A model generated the notes under the pieces. The model was not told where the DNA came from. It was given only the letters and a program-made list of their open reading frames with translations, and did not search any database. Below, in pieces: positions 35,736 through 44,661 of a DNA stretch of 64,000 nucleotides (positions within the stretch are counted from its first letter, which is position 1; every line of letters starts with the position of its first letter). The stretch spans positions 186,001-250,000 of the forward strand of contig NZ_BNJJ01000013.1 of NCBI RefSeq assembly GCF_016587435.1, given 5' to 3'. Both the position numbers and the translations under genes were made by a program. This stretch comes from Dictyobacter formicarum. Its GTDB lineage: Bacteria > Chloroflexota > Ktedonobacteria > Ktedonobacterales > Ktedonobacteraceae.

Positions 35736-35883
35736 CTTTCTGTCGCGGGAAATATGATGTAAAACAATACATATAACACGCAGCGACTAGATGCATAGAT
35801 GCACAAATATACACTTTTATACGAAAAGGGTCATTTTTAGAAAAGATGAATGGCCGGGAAAAGCACATACATTGTTCCAGACC

Positions 35884-37146
35884 TCAATTACCGGACCCTT
35901 TGTGATATTCCCCGTCGTGGCCTCTGGAGTTTCCTCCCTGGCTATCATTATTGCCCCAATTATGCTTATTATTGTTATTATACTTTGAGATGGGTTGAGG
36001 AGGTGATGGATTTTTAGGTTGGGCCGCATTGGTTGGTGTGGGCGTCAGCTTAATGATAGGTTTAGCATTCGTATTAACAGCATTAGTTGAAATCACATGC
36101 TGAGGGGGAGCAGCTTCAGCTCCCCCAAGTGACATCTTAAATCCCTGTGGTCCCAGGCTCGCATGTAACACGGCAGGTGCCATCACTAATAGCAAAGGCA
36201 CTAACAAAAGCGTAAACAAGAAGCGTCCACGCAACATACGATGCTTCTGACGCACAATGGTCACGCGCGGCTTCTCAAAGCCAAAATGATTGACTTGAGT
36301 AGACATATTTGCCGCATTCAAGCGATTCTCTTCTGCCAGCTTCACAGCTTGTGCATAAGCCAGATAGAACTCCTGAGCCGACTGAAAACGGCGGCGCGGA
36401 TCTTTCTCTAATGCCTGAAAAAGTACCGCATCCACCTCAGCAGGGATGGATGGATTATAGATGGATGGTGGATCAGGCAGGTCACGAATATGCCGCATAT
36501 AGACAGCGATAGGGGTATTCGCCTTAAAAGGGACGCGTCCGGAAAGCATCTCATACATCAAGACGCCCAACGCATACACATCGCTACAAGGTGTCGCTTC
36601 ATGCTCGGCCAGTTCTGGTGCCATATACTCGGGGGTACCAATCAAGTAGCCAGTCAATGTCAGGCCATTATCTTCACCCACCCGTTTCACCAGCCCAAAA
36701 TCGGCCAGGTATACATGGGTACCGTCCCGCATCAACACATTCGAAGGCTTGATATCTCGATGGACAATTCCTTTTTCATGAGCATAATGAAGTGCCTGCG
36801 ACAACGGTGCAAGCACTTGATCAGCCTCAGCAAGCGTTAGAGGTCCTTGCTGCAAGCGTTTACTCAATGTTCCATGCTCAATATAAGGGGTTATTAGATA
36901 GCACCACGAATCAAATTCCCCATAGTCCAGGACGGGCAAGATGTGTTCATGGCTTAAGGCGGCCTGGGCCTTTACTTCAGCGCGGAAACGCTCGTAATAG
37001 TCACCTGCCCCTGTATTCACTAGCTTCACGGCAACGACCTGATCGCTAGCAGTGTCACGCGCGAGATAAATCTCAGCCATACCCCCGCGTGCCAGACGCT
37101 TCAGGATTTGATAGTGTCCAAGAGTGACTTGTTCTAGCTGTTGCAT
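35884..37146 (-). CDS. Transmembrane Ser/Thr protein kinase
   Basis: 420 residues. Kinase domain about 10-270 with LARGGMAEIYLAR, VAVKLV, KGIVHRDIKPSNVLM, YLADFGLVKR and IGTPEYMAPE. A TM helix follows (RFLFTLLLVPLLLVMAPAVL, about 320-340); the outer part is about 80 residues of Pro/Thr/Asn-rich linker ending in an Asn/Gly/His-rich tail without a recognisable sensor. ATG 37146 is preferred (GGGGA upstream). About 150 bases separate it from the next kinase on the same strand; the pair probably arose by duplication because their kinase domains are alike. Confidence 0.9.
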   Translation of the reverse strand: MQQLEQVTLGHYQILKRLARGGMAEIYLARDTASDQVVAVKLVNTGAGDYYERFRAEVKAQAALSHEHILPVLDYGEFDSWCYLITPYIEHGTLSKRLQQGPLTLAEADQVLAPLSQALHYAHEKGIVHRDIKPSNVLMRDGTHVYLADFGLVKRVGEDNGLTLTGYLIGTPEYMAPELAEHEATPCSDVYALGVLMYEMLSGRVPFKANTPIAVYMRHIRDLPDPPSIYNPSIPAEVDAVLFQALEKDPRRRFQSAQEFYLAYAQAVKLAEENRLNAANMSTQVNHFGFEKPRVTIVRQKHRMLRGRFLFTLLLVPLLLVMAPAVLHASLGPQGFKMSLGGAEAAPPQHVISTNAVNTNAKPIIKLTPTPTNAAQPKNPSPPQPISKYNNNNKHNWGNNDSQGGNSRGHDGEYHKGSGN

Positions 37147-37561
37147 TACTATCCCCATGCTAAAATATACAAGCTGTTCCATCACACGCGGTTAAAAAGC
37201 CATCAGTAACGCAACTTGTGCTGCTGACTCAGGCACAACAAGCACGTTGAAGCATTTGTGTAGAGAAGAAGGGCACTCCACTCTCACGACTGGAGCAACT
37301 TTGCTCATCTGATGGTATAGCGTAACCTTACATATACATACACGGCTGTTTATCTGAATTAGTGTCAGGATGAGATTAAATACCTATTTCTCTATAAAAC
37401 GAAAGAGTTCGTTCTTTTTTTAATAGATTGAAAAATAGGTATGAGCGCGATACGCTCGTATATACTTTCCAATCTATTAATCCGATGGAGGAGAACGGAA
37501 TTTTGTATGAGGTTGGTATGATACAATGCAGGGTAGAGTGCTAATGGAGAGGAAAATTCGC
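37147..37561. other. Divergent promoter region with two hairpins
   Basis: Between the kinase and the SUI1-like gene. AACGAA-AGAG-TTCGTT followed by CTTTTTTT (37398-37421) is terminator-like on the plus strand. TTAATAGATTG (37420-37430) pairs with CAATCTATTAA (37470-37480) around an inner GAGCG/CGCTC stem. Both sit upstream of the SUI1-like gene, so they may form an attenuated leader. Confidence 0.4.
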
Positions 37562-37917
37562 ATGCCAGACCGCATAGTTTATTCAACCGAGAGTGGTCGC
37601 ATCTCGACCTGTCCCCAATGTGGACAACCTTATAAAGATTGCCGTTGCGATCAAGCAACGCCCCCAGGAAAAAGAGCGACGGTATTGTGCGCATTATGCG
37701 TGATCGCAAACAGCGCGGCGGCAAAACCGTCACGGTCATCACCGGCCTGCCTGGCCAAAGTAGCGAGTTGGCGGCGATGGCCCAGCAGCTAAAGAAGCTC
37801 TGCGGCACCGGTGGCACCGTTAAAGATGGCAATGTTGAGATACAGGGCGACCACTGCGACAAAATCCAGGAGAAACTCACCAGCCTTGGCTACAAGGTCA
37901 AAAGGGCTGGTGGCTAA
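37562..37917 (+). pseudogene. SUI1/YciH-like translation factor split by a frameshift
   Basis: The N-terminal part (MPDRIVYSTESGRI, then CPQCGQPYKDCRC, a zinc-ribbon-like insert) is in one frame from ATG 37562. The SUI1 domain (KKSDGIVRIMRDRKQRGGKT ... CGTGGTVKDGNVEIQGD ... LGYKVKRAGG) is in the -1 frame and runs to 37917. YciH-type proteins begin with RxVYSTxxGRI and continue directly into GDGIVRIxR, so both parts belong to one gene. The switch must occur near C5 (37661-37665) or A5 (37669-37673). It may be an indel, a sequencing error or -1 slippage at the A run. Family role: fidelity of translation start. Confidence 0.7.
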
Positions 37918-38014
37918 AGCCAGCGCTAATAGTACCAGACATATATATTAATGCTTTTCATGGAGGAAACGAGAGCATTCATAATTGGGTGCTGACTTTT
38001 TGGGGAGGCGTCAC

Positions 38015-38052
38015 CACGAAAAAAGCCTGCTGCCAGGTGAGCTTTTTTCGTG
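38015..38052. terminator. Terminator between SUI1-like gene and VOC gene
   Basis: CACGAAAAAAGC (38015-38026) pairs perfectly with GCTTTTTTCGTG (38041-38052); usable from both sides. Confidence 0.8.
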
Positions 38053-38072
38053 ATGTGGGGTAGGTAGAGACG

Positions 38073-38489
38073 TTACGCTTTTTGACCCTCAATGTTTACA
38101 AGCCACGACACACCAAACTTGTCAGTGAGCATGCCAAACGTATCACCCCATAGGGCTTTCACAAGTGGCATTGTTACGTTACCACCAATAGAAAGCTTCT
38201 CGAAATAGCTTTTTAATTCTGCTTCGTTGTCACCACTAAGTGACATACTATAGTTCGTCCCAGCTTTATATTCCATACGATCCGGCGTGTCGGAAGCCAT
38301 AAATGTAATGCCGTTGTCGGCTTCCAGCACAGCATGCATGATCTTGTTGTCTTCGCTCGGAGCTTGAGATGCATTGTACTCTTTAAATGTGCTCATCGTA
38401 AGTTTGCCCCCAAAGACAGTTTTATAAAATTCCATGGCTTCTCGAGCATTGTCTTTAAAACTAAGGTATGGGTTAAGTCTGGTTTGCAT
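38073..38489 (-). CDS. VOC-family (PhnB/glyoxalase-like) protein
   Basis: 138 residues. Begins NPYLSFKDNAREAMEFYKTVFGGKL and continues IMHAVLEADNGITFMASD, YSMSLSGDNEAELKSYFEKLS, ending DKFGVSWLVNIEG: the PhnB-like version of the vicinal oxygen chelate fold. The function of this subgroup is unknown and its members often lack complete metal sites. A perfect AGGAGG is 5 bases before the ATG. Monocistronic. Confidence 0.88.
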   Translation of the reverse strand: MQTRLNPYLSFKDNAREAMEFYKTVFGGKLTMSTFKEYNASQAPSEDNKIMHAVLEADNGITFMASDTPDRMEYKAGTNYSMSLSGDNEAELKSYFEKLSIGGNVTMPLVKALWGDTFGMLTDKFGVSWLVNIEGQKA

Positions 38490-38839
38490 AGTTCCTCCTG
38501 GTTTAGTATTTACATTAAAAAGCTCTTTTATAATTATAAAAGAAAATTTGTTCTAATGCAAATTCTGTATGAAGTGGTCCATGGCAATGTCGATGGAGTA
38601 CCTGGCAGTTATCGAGCATAAGTGAGATGTATTGAGTACTAGGTCGCAAGAACATAATATAAGCAAAGCTGCTCTTCCTTCCTTGATTTTATACTGGAGC
38701 AAGGAAGGAAGAGCAGCTTTGCTGTATTGACAAGAAGACTGACAAAAAAACTTCCGTTTTAGTAGGAGGTGCGTGGAATACTTACAGTGAGGGGAGTTTA
38801 TATCGTAGCCATAAGGGATCAACAACGGAGAGGATAAAA
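38490..38839. other. Divergent intergenic region with a 23-bp hairpin
   Basis: Lies between two gene starts pointing away from each other. Contains the hairpin at 38662-38723. A 21-codon ORF (start about 38554) precedes it but has no ribosome site. Confidence 0.45.
38662..38723. repeat. Perfect 23-bp stem hairpin in a divergent region
   Basis: 38662-38684 pairs with 38701-38723 (16-base loop). It looks like the terminators of this genome but no gene ends here. Confidence 0.75.
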
Positions 38840-39313
38840 ATGAACATAGACGAGCAATTTGAACATTTTCTGGCAGGGTTAGGAGTAGAAATGGAACAAC
38901 CAGAAGATCAGCAATATAGTAGTGACTCCATTCCAGAGATCTCCATTTTTCAAGCCTCACGTGATCATTATGGTGTCTTCTATCGTTTGGATATTATCGA
39001 CCAAAAACCAGAATTGCGCATTATGATCCCGGTAAATAAGGGAGACGCCAAAATGGACATCTATCTTGTCCGTTTGAGCGAGCGTACACCACTTAATGAG
39101 AGTTTTGTCAGGATGTCCATGTATGAAGGCAGTGGGGCTTATGAGCAGGGGCGTGATGCGGCATTACAACATCTTCTATATGCGGCCGCTGAAATGATGA
39201 AGCAATTATTCTGGTCTGGAGATGTACAAAGCCTGATTTTTCCTCCCGAAATAGAAGTCTATCCGATTCTGGTCCAAACAGAACGCCACAGCGGCAAAAA
39301 GAGAGCTCGCTAA
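38840..39313 (+). CDS. Hypothetical protein
   Basis: 157 residues, acidic, no signal peptide or TM segment. The centre (VFYRLDIIDQKPELRIMIPVNKGDAKMDIYL) looks like paired beta strands, and AALQHLLYAAAEMMKQLF is a helix. I do not recognise the family. The GGAGAGGA site before ATG 38840 and normal codon use argue that it is translated. It lies between a long hairpin and a structured 3' region. Confidence 0.65.
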   Translation: MNIDEQFEHFLAGLGVEMEQPEDQQYSSDSIPEISIFQASRDHYGVFYRLDIIDQKPELRIMIPVNKGDAKMDIYLVRLSERTPLNESFVRMSMYEGSGAYEQGRDAALQHLLYAAAEMMKQLFWSGDVQSLIFPPEIEVYPILVQTERHSGKKRAR

Positions 39314-39340
39314 TTATTAAACAGCATATGCTGTAAAAAG

Positions 39341-39455
39341 CAATCGGAAGCGCCGCTTGATCGCGGCTAGCTCCGCTGCCACTGGCTCAACCATTTGAAT
39401 GGTTCAGTGTTCAGGAAAGGCGTTAGCTTCCCATGCAGCTTCGCTCATCCGATTG
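39341..39455 (+). ncRNA. Possible structured RNA element, about 115 nt
   Basis: Ends CAATCGGA and TCCGATTG pair over 8 bp. Inside are CCGC-TTGATC-GCGG, GCTAGC with GTTAGC (one G-U), and CACTG(GCTC)AACCATT-TG-AATGGTT-CAGTG. This gives a closed multibranch fold. It lies in the 3' untranslated stretch of the 38840 gene, before a terminator at 39482-39519. Not a family I recognise; chance pairing is possible. Confidence 0.35.
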
Positions 39456-39481
39456 AATGGTATAACGCTATATATAATTAA

Positions 39482-39519
39482 GAGGCGCCCAAAGGACATT
39501 AGTTGTCCGTGGGCGCCTT
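39482..39519 (+). terminator. Terminator downstream of the 38840 gene
   Basis: GGCGCCC (39484-39490) pairs with GGGCGCC (39511-39517), extended inside by GGACA/TGTCC; TTCTTCT follows. Confidence 0.75.
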
Positions 39520-39778
39520 CTTCTATGTACGTATATCAGTATCATTGGTGCTATTTTAAGGCTATAACAGAGTCGTCCAGTTACCTTGTAACGTTACATA
39601 GAGTAGAGGATGGTGATTTTTTGACCGCCCCCTATTGAATCATTGTGCAGTATCCAAGTACAATTGTACCAGTGTTGGTAAAGCTGGTCAGGGCAAACAT
39701 GCTACATAGAATCAGCAGGTAGTCAGAAAATTCAACTGCATGATGCACTAGAGGCATTATAGAAAGGAATAGCATCGA

Positions 39779-40432
39779 ATGCCCGAACAAATAGATACGA
39801 TAGGGCGAGAGGCGAATGAATATTTTACCCTCAAGCATGCTGCGCGCGAAAGTGCATTGCCCAAGTCGCGTGCAGCCATTCGCTTATGTGCTAACAGTAT
39901 CAGGGCTACCCATCGCCATGAGACTGCTGCCGCCGAGGCACTGCTTAAGCAAGCTGCCACATTACTGACAGAAATGGAAAAGGACCTGCAAGACCATCGT
40001 GATATTTATTTCGCAGGTTTCGTCCAGGATGCCCAAAAAGAGTACGCCGAAGCATGCACATTTGCAGCCCTCACCCAGCATCAACCTTTGCCCACACCCA
40101 GAGAACTCTCCATCGGCTATGCAGCCTATCTCAATGGTATCGCAGAAGCAATTGGGGAACTTCGACGCTATGTGCTGGATCAGCTTCGTCGCAGCAATAT
40201 AGAGGGTTGCGAAATATTTCTCAACTACATGGATGACATTTATTCAGTCCTGATTACGGTCGATTTCCCAGACGCAATTACCAGTGGCTTACGACGTACC
40301 ACAGATTCGGCTCGTGGCATCCTGGAAAAAACGCGTGGCGATCTTACAGCGGCGGCCATCCAATTGCAGCTACAACGATCCATGCGCGAACTTCAGGAGG
40401 GTTTACAACAACATTTGCCGGTCGATCAATAA
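39779..40432 (+). CDS. Translin-family protein
   Basis: 217 residues, almost entirely helical. ARESALPKSRAAIRLCANSIRATHR, LLKQAATLLTEMEKDL, YAEACTFAAL, and LSIGYAAYLNGIAEAIGELRRYVLDQL with FLNYMDDIYSVLITVDFPDAIT match the helices of the translin/TRAX fold. Eukaryotic translin and TRAX form ring-shaped RNases (C3PO); archaeal and bacterial homologues exist but are little studied. I cannot see whether TRAX catalytic acidic residues are kept. No ribosome site is obvious before 39779. Monocistronic. Confidence 0.8.
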   Translation: MPEQIDTIGREANEYFTLKHAARESALPKSRAAIRLCANSIRATHRHETAAAEALLKQAATLLTEMEKDLQDHRDIYFAGFVQDAQKEYAEACTFAALTQHQPLPTPRELSIGYAAYLNGIAEAIGELRRYVLDQLRRSNIEGCEIFLNYMDDIYSVLITVDFPDAITSGLRRTTDSARGILEKTRGDLTAAAIQLQLQRSMRELQEGLQQHLPVDQ

Positions 40433-40697
40433 AGAATAGGAGTCGTACGTAGAAAAAAGTCCGCTTCCTTGACTTTATTACACCAACAACAGTAAGCTGT
40501 CAGATGCTTATCATAAGCGTATATAGACGTAGGCATGGCATCTATGGCATATATTTATTAATCAGGTAGACCTGCCGACATAGATACGTACCAACTAAAG
40601 CCACACATCATATCGATGTATACAAGCACTCATACTGTAGACATATAAATGCACTCATAAAACATATTAGTCAATCGCTACACCAAGAGGGGAGCGC

Positions 40698-42059
40698 ATG
40701 GAAAACACAGAAAAAAACACCACCAATCAAGATCTCGCTCCGGAAGTCGAGCCACGGGAAGAAGCATCATCTCAAGCAGCCCATTCCATCCAGGTGGTGG
40801 ATGCCGATCCTATCCAGGACGAGGCTGTCCAGGTTGAAGATGAGCAACCCGAGGCAGCAGAAGATGAGCCCATGCCAGAGGTAGTTCCCGAAGCGACAAA
40901 CAACAAAAAGAAACAATCAGCCCAGATCGTAACTGCTGATAAAGTTCAGGCCGAAGAGGTTCCAACGATCCCTATTGGTTCTTTACAAACCATCAGCACG
41001 CTTGAGCCAGAAGTGTCAGTACATTCTGTTGCTTCGATGCGAGCGGTTGGCATGCCGGTGCCGCTGGTAGTCCAGCCATCCGAGTATCGACGCGGCATCA
41101 GCGAATGGCTGGACATCTGGCGCGATGGAATTCGGCTCCACTACCTCCCGCTATCCCTGATGCCGATTATTTTAGGCACTGCCCTGGCCTGGACGCAGAG
41201 CATTACACCGGAAAAACCATTCGGCCACATTGAGATCGTCCATTTCGTTCTGGCACTAATTGGGGCAATCTTCCTACAGATCGGCGCCAACCTCATCAAC
41301 GACTACTACGATCACCAGCACGGCATTGATGCCAGCAACGCCCTTGGTCCTGGTGGATTGATTCAGCAAGGACTCATCAAGCCAACCCGTGTATTAACGA
41401 TGGGCTTAATCGTGCTGGTAATCGGTGCCGTAGTGGGGCTGATCGCCGCGCTTGCTGGTGGTCCGCTTACCTGCCTGTTTGGTCTGGTCATCATACTGTG
41501 CGCTTATTTCTTCAGTGCTACGAAAAGATCGCTCTCCAGCCTGGGGCTTGGAGAACTGGTAGGCTTTGGCACGTTTGGCTTATTGCCCGTCATGGGAGCC
41601 TATATGATCCAGACGGGCGGCCAGTTGGTCGCGACGACCTTTTATTATAGCCTGACACTCGGTTTCCTGGCTGCAGCCATCATCTACGCTAACAACATGC
41701 GTGATATTGAAGGCGATAGCCACGTTGGCAGAAAAACCATCGTAACCATGATAGGCCTGCGCTGGAGCCGCGTTGCCTACATCATACTGATGCTACTGGC
41801 CTACCTGGTAGTACTAGCGTTGGGTATTCCTCATGGCCATAACCACTTTGTGCTACTGGCACTGTGGACTCTGCCAACGCTCGCCGTTGCCATCAGTGGT
41901 GTGCTACGCACAGAAATTTCAGCTGGCTTCCACGACGTCATGCGCCAGAGCATGAAAATATTCGTCAATTTTACCATCTTGCTCATCATTGGTCTGGTCA
42001 TAGCAGCCTATATACCAGTATTGCCCAAACTACCAGAGCACCTCATTCCACTCCCATAA
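40698..42059 (+). CDS. UbiA-family prenyltransferase, MenA-like, with acidic N-terminal extension
   Basis: 453 residues. The first about 120 are acidic, rich in Glu, Ala and Val and probably disordered. From about 140 there are eight to nine TM helices with the two Asp motifs: NLINDYYDHQHGID (NDxxDxxxD) and NNMRDIEGDSHVGRKT. Spacing and the GxRT-like RKT fit 1,4-dihydroxy-2-naphthoate prenyltransferase, which makes demethylmenaquinone; this would feed the quinone pool used by succinate dehydrogenase. Other UbiA activities are not excluded. Start has GAGGGGAG upstream. A very strong terminator follows. Confidence 0.85.
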   Translation: MENTEKNTTNQDLAPEVEPREEASSQAAHSIQVVDADPIQDEAVQVEDEQPEAAEDEPMPEVVPEATNNKKKQSAQIVTADKVQAEEVPTIPIGSLQTISTLEPEVSVHSVASMRAVGMPVPLVVQPSEYRRGISEWLDIWRDGIRLHYLPLSLMPIILGTALAWTQSITPEKPFGHIEIVHFVLALIGAIFLQIGANLINDYYDHQHGIDASNALGPGGLIQQGLIKPTRVLTMGLIVLVIGAVVGLIAALAGGPLTCLFGLVIILCAYFFSATKRSLSSLGLGELVGFGTFGLLPVMGAYMIQTGGQLVATTFYYSLTLGFLAAAIIYANNMRDIEGDSHVGRKTIVTMIGLRWSRVAYIILMLLAYLVVLALGIPHGHNHFVLLALWTLPTLAVAISGVLRTEISAGFHDVMRQSMKIFVNFTILLIIGLVIAAYIPVLPKLPEHLIPLP

Positions 42060-42070
42060 AAGTAAGCTCC

Positions 42071-42138
42071 AAGACATAAAGAGAACTAACGCGAGCCTTC
42101 TCGAGCGAGAAGGCTCGCGTTAGTTCTCTTTATGTCTT
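42071..42138 (+). terminator. 33-bp perfect stem after the prenyltransferase
   Basis: Arms 42071-42103 and 42106-42138 pair perfectly with a 2-base loop, then TTTCTTC. Confidence 0.88.
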
Positions 42139-42334
42139 TTCTTCAGCATATTCATAGTTAGCAAAAGGGAATATAAACCGTTATAAATAATATCACAGAA
42201 TATAGCGCATATGGAAATGTATGTTGTTCATAATCGCTGCGCAGTATTGATAAAACCATATAAATATATTTTTCTTTATGTGCTATTTTTCTCTATTAAT
42301 GTTTTTTTCTATATAAAATGGGAGATACTATACG

Positions 42335-42868
42335 ATGTGGAAAGGCTCTGTTATTTCACTCCAGATCGCTCCAGGTGAAGGGCAACCTTTGATTAACATT
42401 GACCAGGCACATGCAGTTCCTGGTCGTGGTATCGAGGGTGATCGCTACTATCTGGGCACTGGCCATTTTTCAAAAATGGGGAAAGCCAGCTATGAAATAA
42501 CCCTCATCGAAAGCGAAGTGCTGGCAGCACTAAAAAGGGATTATGGCTATGAACTCACGCCATTGACTGCCCGCCGCAATATCGTCACTGTAGGCGTACC
42601 GCTCAACCACCTGGTCTGGAAATCATTCCAGGTTGGAGAAGTCACATTGCTGGGTCGCAGACTGTGCGAACCTTGCTTTCACCTGGTCCAACTCACCCAT
42701 CACAGCGCCCTCAGCGGCCTCCTTCACCGTGGTGGTCTACGCGCCCAGATTCTGACCGAGGGCATCATCCGGCCTGGTGATCCCGTCCAAATATCAGATA
42801 ATCAGGACCTTGCTCAGGCATTTAAAGCTGAACAGGCGGCCAAAGAGGCGCTTGAACCAGCTATCTAA
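42335..42868 (+). CDS. MOSC domain protein
   Basis: 177 residues. GRGIEGDRYYLGTG, ITLIESEVL, LTARRNIVTVGVPLNHLVWKSFQVGEVTLLG, the conserved Cys region RRLCEPCFHL, and GGLRAQILTEGIIRPGDPVQI outline a complete MOSC domain. Such proteins (YiiM/YuaD type) handle molybdenum-cofactor-linked reactions such as N-hydroxylated compound reduction or sulfur carriage. The start has GGGAG 10 bases upstream. Stand-alone; it may act with a separate reductase. Confidence 0.9.
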   Translation: MWKGSVISLQIAPGEGQPLINIDQAHAVPGRGIEGDRYYLGTGHFSKMGKASYEITLIESEVLAALKRDYGYELTPLTARRNIVTVGVPLNHLVWKSFQVGEVTLLGRRLCEPCFHLVQLTHHSALSGLLHRGGLRAQILTEGIIRPGDPVQISDNQDLAQAFKAEQAAKEALEPAI

Positions 42869-42909
42869 ATCTAAAATCACTCCCTTTATGCCGTTACCTT
42901 ATATTCAAC

Positions 42910-42932
42910 GCTCAGCACCAGTGGTGCTGAGC
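42910..42932 (+). terminator. Terminator after the MOSC gene
   Basis: GCTCAGCACC-AGT-GGTGCTGAGC followed by TTTTAATCTTCTTTCTT. Confidence 0.85.
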
Positions 42933-43059
42933 TTTTAATCTTCTTTCTTAAGAGAGTCAATACACATTTCATATGCCCTCTCTTATTGTTTTTTATCGCG
43001 TTTCACGGAAGTTTACTGCACCTATGTTCTCAAAAGAGAGTGAGAGGTTTAATAAAAAA

Positions 43060-43716
43060 ATGGGAATTAACTATAGTTATGAGCTCTATTTTCCCAAGGA
43101 TAAAGTATGGGATGTACTCAATAAATTAGTGAAGATGGAAATGAGGTTTCCGCTACACCCTGCACAAGGACAAACAACGTTATGGTTACCTGATGGTGAA
43201 AAGATGGTGGTTCCTTTTAGTTCCCACTTGAAAACAGATCCAATTTACTATACGCATGAGACAGTCAAAATATTTTTGGACGCAAGTTTTTGGTTATATG
43301 TTGAAGAAAGCGAACGGAAACAATTTCTCCAGGATGGCTGGTGCATCAACGATCAGGGTTATATAGACCTTGGCAATATGGACTTAACTATCGATTTTAA
43401 AACAGACATTGGACAACCATTTGTTCAATTCAGCTTTGTCGCAGTAACCGATGGTATGAGTTTTCTATTTGAACTCTCCCTTTCAATACGGAGAGCGTTC
43501 GAAACGTTTTTAATTGAGCACAAGGGTATTTGTGGAATTATAGACCGAGAAGATTATCAGGATGCTATCCTCTGGTGGGCAAACAACCAGATGTGTTTTG
43601 AATTTATCCCAGGGTCATGTCCTGAACCTGATGCAGAAGAGGAAAGTCTGATAGAGCATTTTGATCTATGGTGCTCCAGACGTTTTGATGAACGAGTTCG
43701 CAGCTATTTGAAGTAG
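43060..43716 (+). CDS. Hypothetical protein
   Basis: 218 residues from ATG 43060 (earlier starts at 42973 and 43024 exist; GAGAGG lies 12 bases before 43060). Cytoplasmic by appearance. It opens YSYELYFPKDKVWDVLNKLV and has a polyproline-free mixed alpha/beta pattern; LWLPDGEKMVVPFSSHLK and FIPGSCPEPDAEEESL stand out. I do not recognise the family. Its bases are more AT-rich than its neighbours, which may indicate recent acquisition. Confidence 0.6.
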   Translation: MGINYSYELYFPKDKVWDVLNKLVKMEMRFPLHPAQGQTTLWLPDGEKMVVPFSSHLKTDPIYYTHETVKIFLDASFWLYVEESERKQFLQDGWCINDQGYIDLGNMDLTIDFKTDIGQPFVQFSFVAVTDGMSFLFELSLSIRRAFETFLIEHKGICGIIDREDYQDAILWWANNQMCFEFIPGSCPEPDAEEESLIEHFDLWCSRRFDERVRSYLK

Positions 43717-43881
43717 CTGCAATAACAATGGTTATAGATCAAAGCATGGGCTGAACATAGCAGGCCAGTGTATAAAAGTGTTATACTTACTTTAATAAAG
43801 GAACCTGGGAGAGAGCTAAGGCAGTTTCCGCTTTGACTCTCCTTTTCTTATGTTCACTTGCTGTTGGAAAGGATTTGTGGA

Positions 43882-44661
43882 GTGCTCATCGACAGCCACA
43901 CACATATAGATACTGACCGCTTTCATAGTGATCGAGAAGCAGTCATTCAAGCGGCAATAGCAGGCGGGGTTACTCGCATGGTAGACCCCGGTTGCGATCT
44001 GGCTTCCAGCCAGGCAGCTCTCGCGTTGGCCAGGGCTTATCCAGGTGTCGTTTTTGCGGGCGTGGGCGTGCATCCGCACGAGGCTACGACCTATACACCT
44101 GAGGTAGAAAACCAGCTACGCGAAATGGCACGTGAACCTGAAGTAGTGGCCATCGGTGAATTCGGACTCGACTACTTTCGCATGCTCTCACCACGCGATA
44201 TACAACGTAACGTCTTCTGCGCTCACTTGCAACTTGCCCGGGAATGTAATCTTCCCTGCATTATTCATGTACGCGATGCCCACGAAGATGTGATGGAGCT
44301 ATTGCGCGCCCATGGTCAGGGATTGCGTGGCGTATTTCACTGTTTCTCGGGCGATGTTGCTCAGGCGGAGGAATGCCTGGCATTCGAAGGTTTCATGCTC
44401 TCATTTGCTGGTCCACTCACAAAGCAAGGGAATGCTCTTCCAGACGTTGCCCGCATGGCGCCACTCGACCGCATCCTGGTCGAAACGGATAGCCCCTATC
44501 TGGTTCCCAAACCATTGAAAGCCAGGCGGAACGAGCCACTTTTTGTAAAGCACACCGCAGCAAAACTGGCAGAGATACGCGGCATGACCATGGAAGAAAT
44601 TGCTCAGGTCACAACAACAAACGCGGTTCGTTTGTTCGGTCTAGGAGAAAAGCAAGCATGA
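43882..44661 (+). CDS. tatD: TatD-family metal-dependent DNase
   Basis: 259 residues from GTG 43882, which follows AAAGG by about 9 bases; the frame upstream to 43858 gives no family sequence. Metal ligands are visible: IDSHTHID (two His), AIGEFGLDYF (Glu), CIIHVRDAHED (His), GVFHCFSGD (His) and ILVETDSPYLVP (Asp). TatD proteins are 3'-5' exonucleases or deoxyribonucleases in DNA repair and turnover; some act on RNA or D-aminoacyl substrates. Its end overlaps the next start (ATGA), so the two are translationally coupled. Confidence 0.93.
   Translation: MLIDSHTHIDTDRFHSDREAVIQAAIAGGVTRMVDPGCDLASSQAALALARAYPGVVFAGVGVHPHEATTYTPEVENQLREMAREPEVVAIGEFGLDYFRMLSPRDIQRNVFCAHLQLARECNLPCIIHVRDAHEDVMELLRAHGQGLRGVFHCFSGDVAQAEECLAFEGFMLSFAGPLTKQGNALPDVARMAPLDRILVETDSPYLVPKPLKARRNEPLFVKHTAAKLAEIRGMTMEEIAQVTTTNAVRLFGLGEKQA

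Larger units (their letters stand above)
39314..39778. other. Intergenic region between two hypothetical/translin genes
   Basis: Besides the possible RNA and the terminator it is AT-rich with short ORFs only. The translin-family promoter should lie in 39520-39770. Confidence 0.45.
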
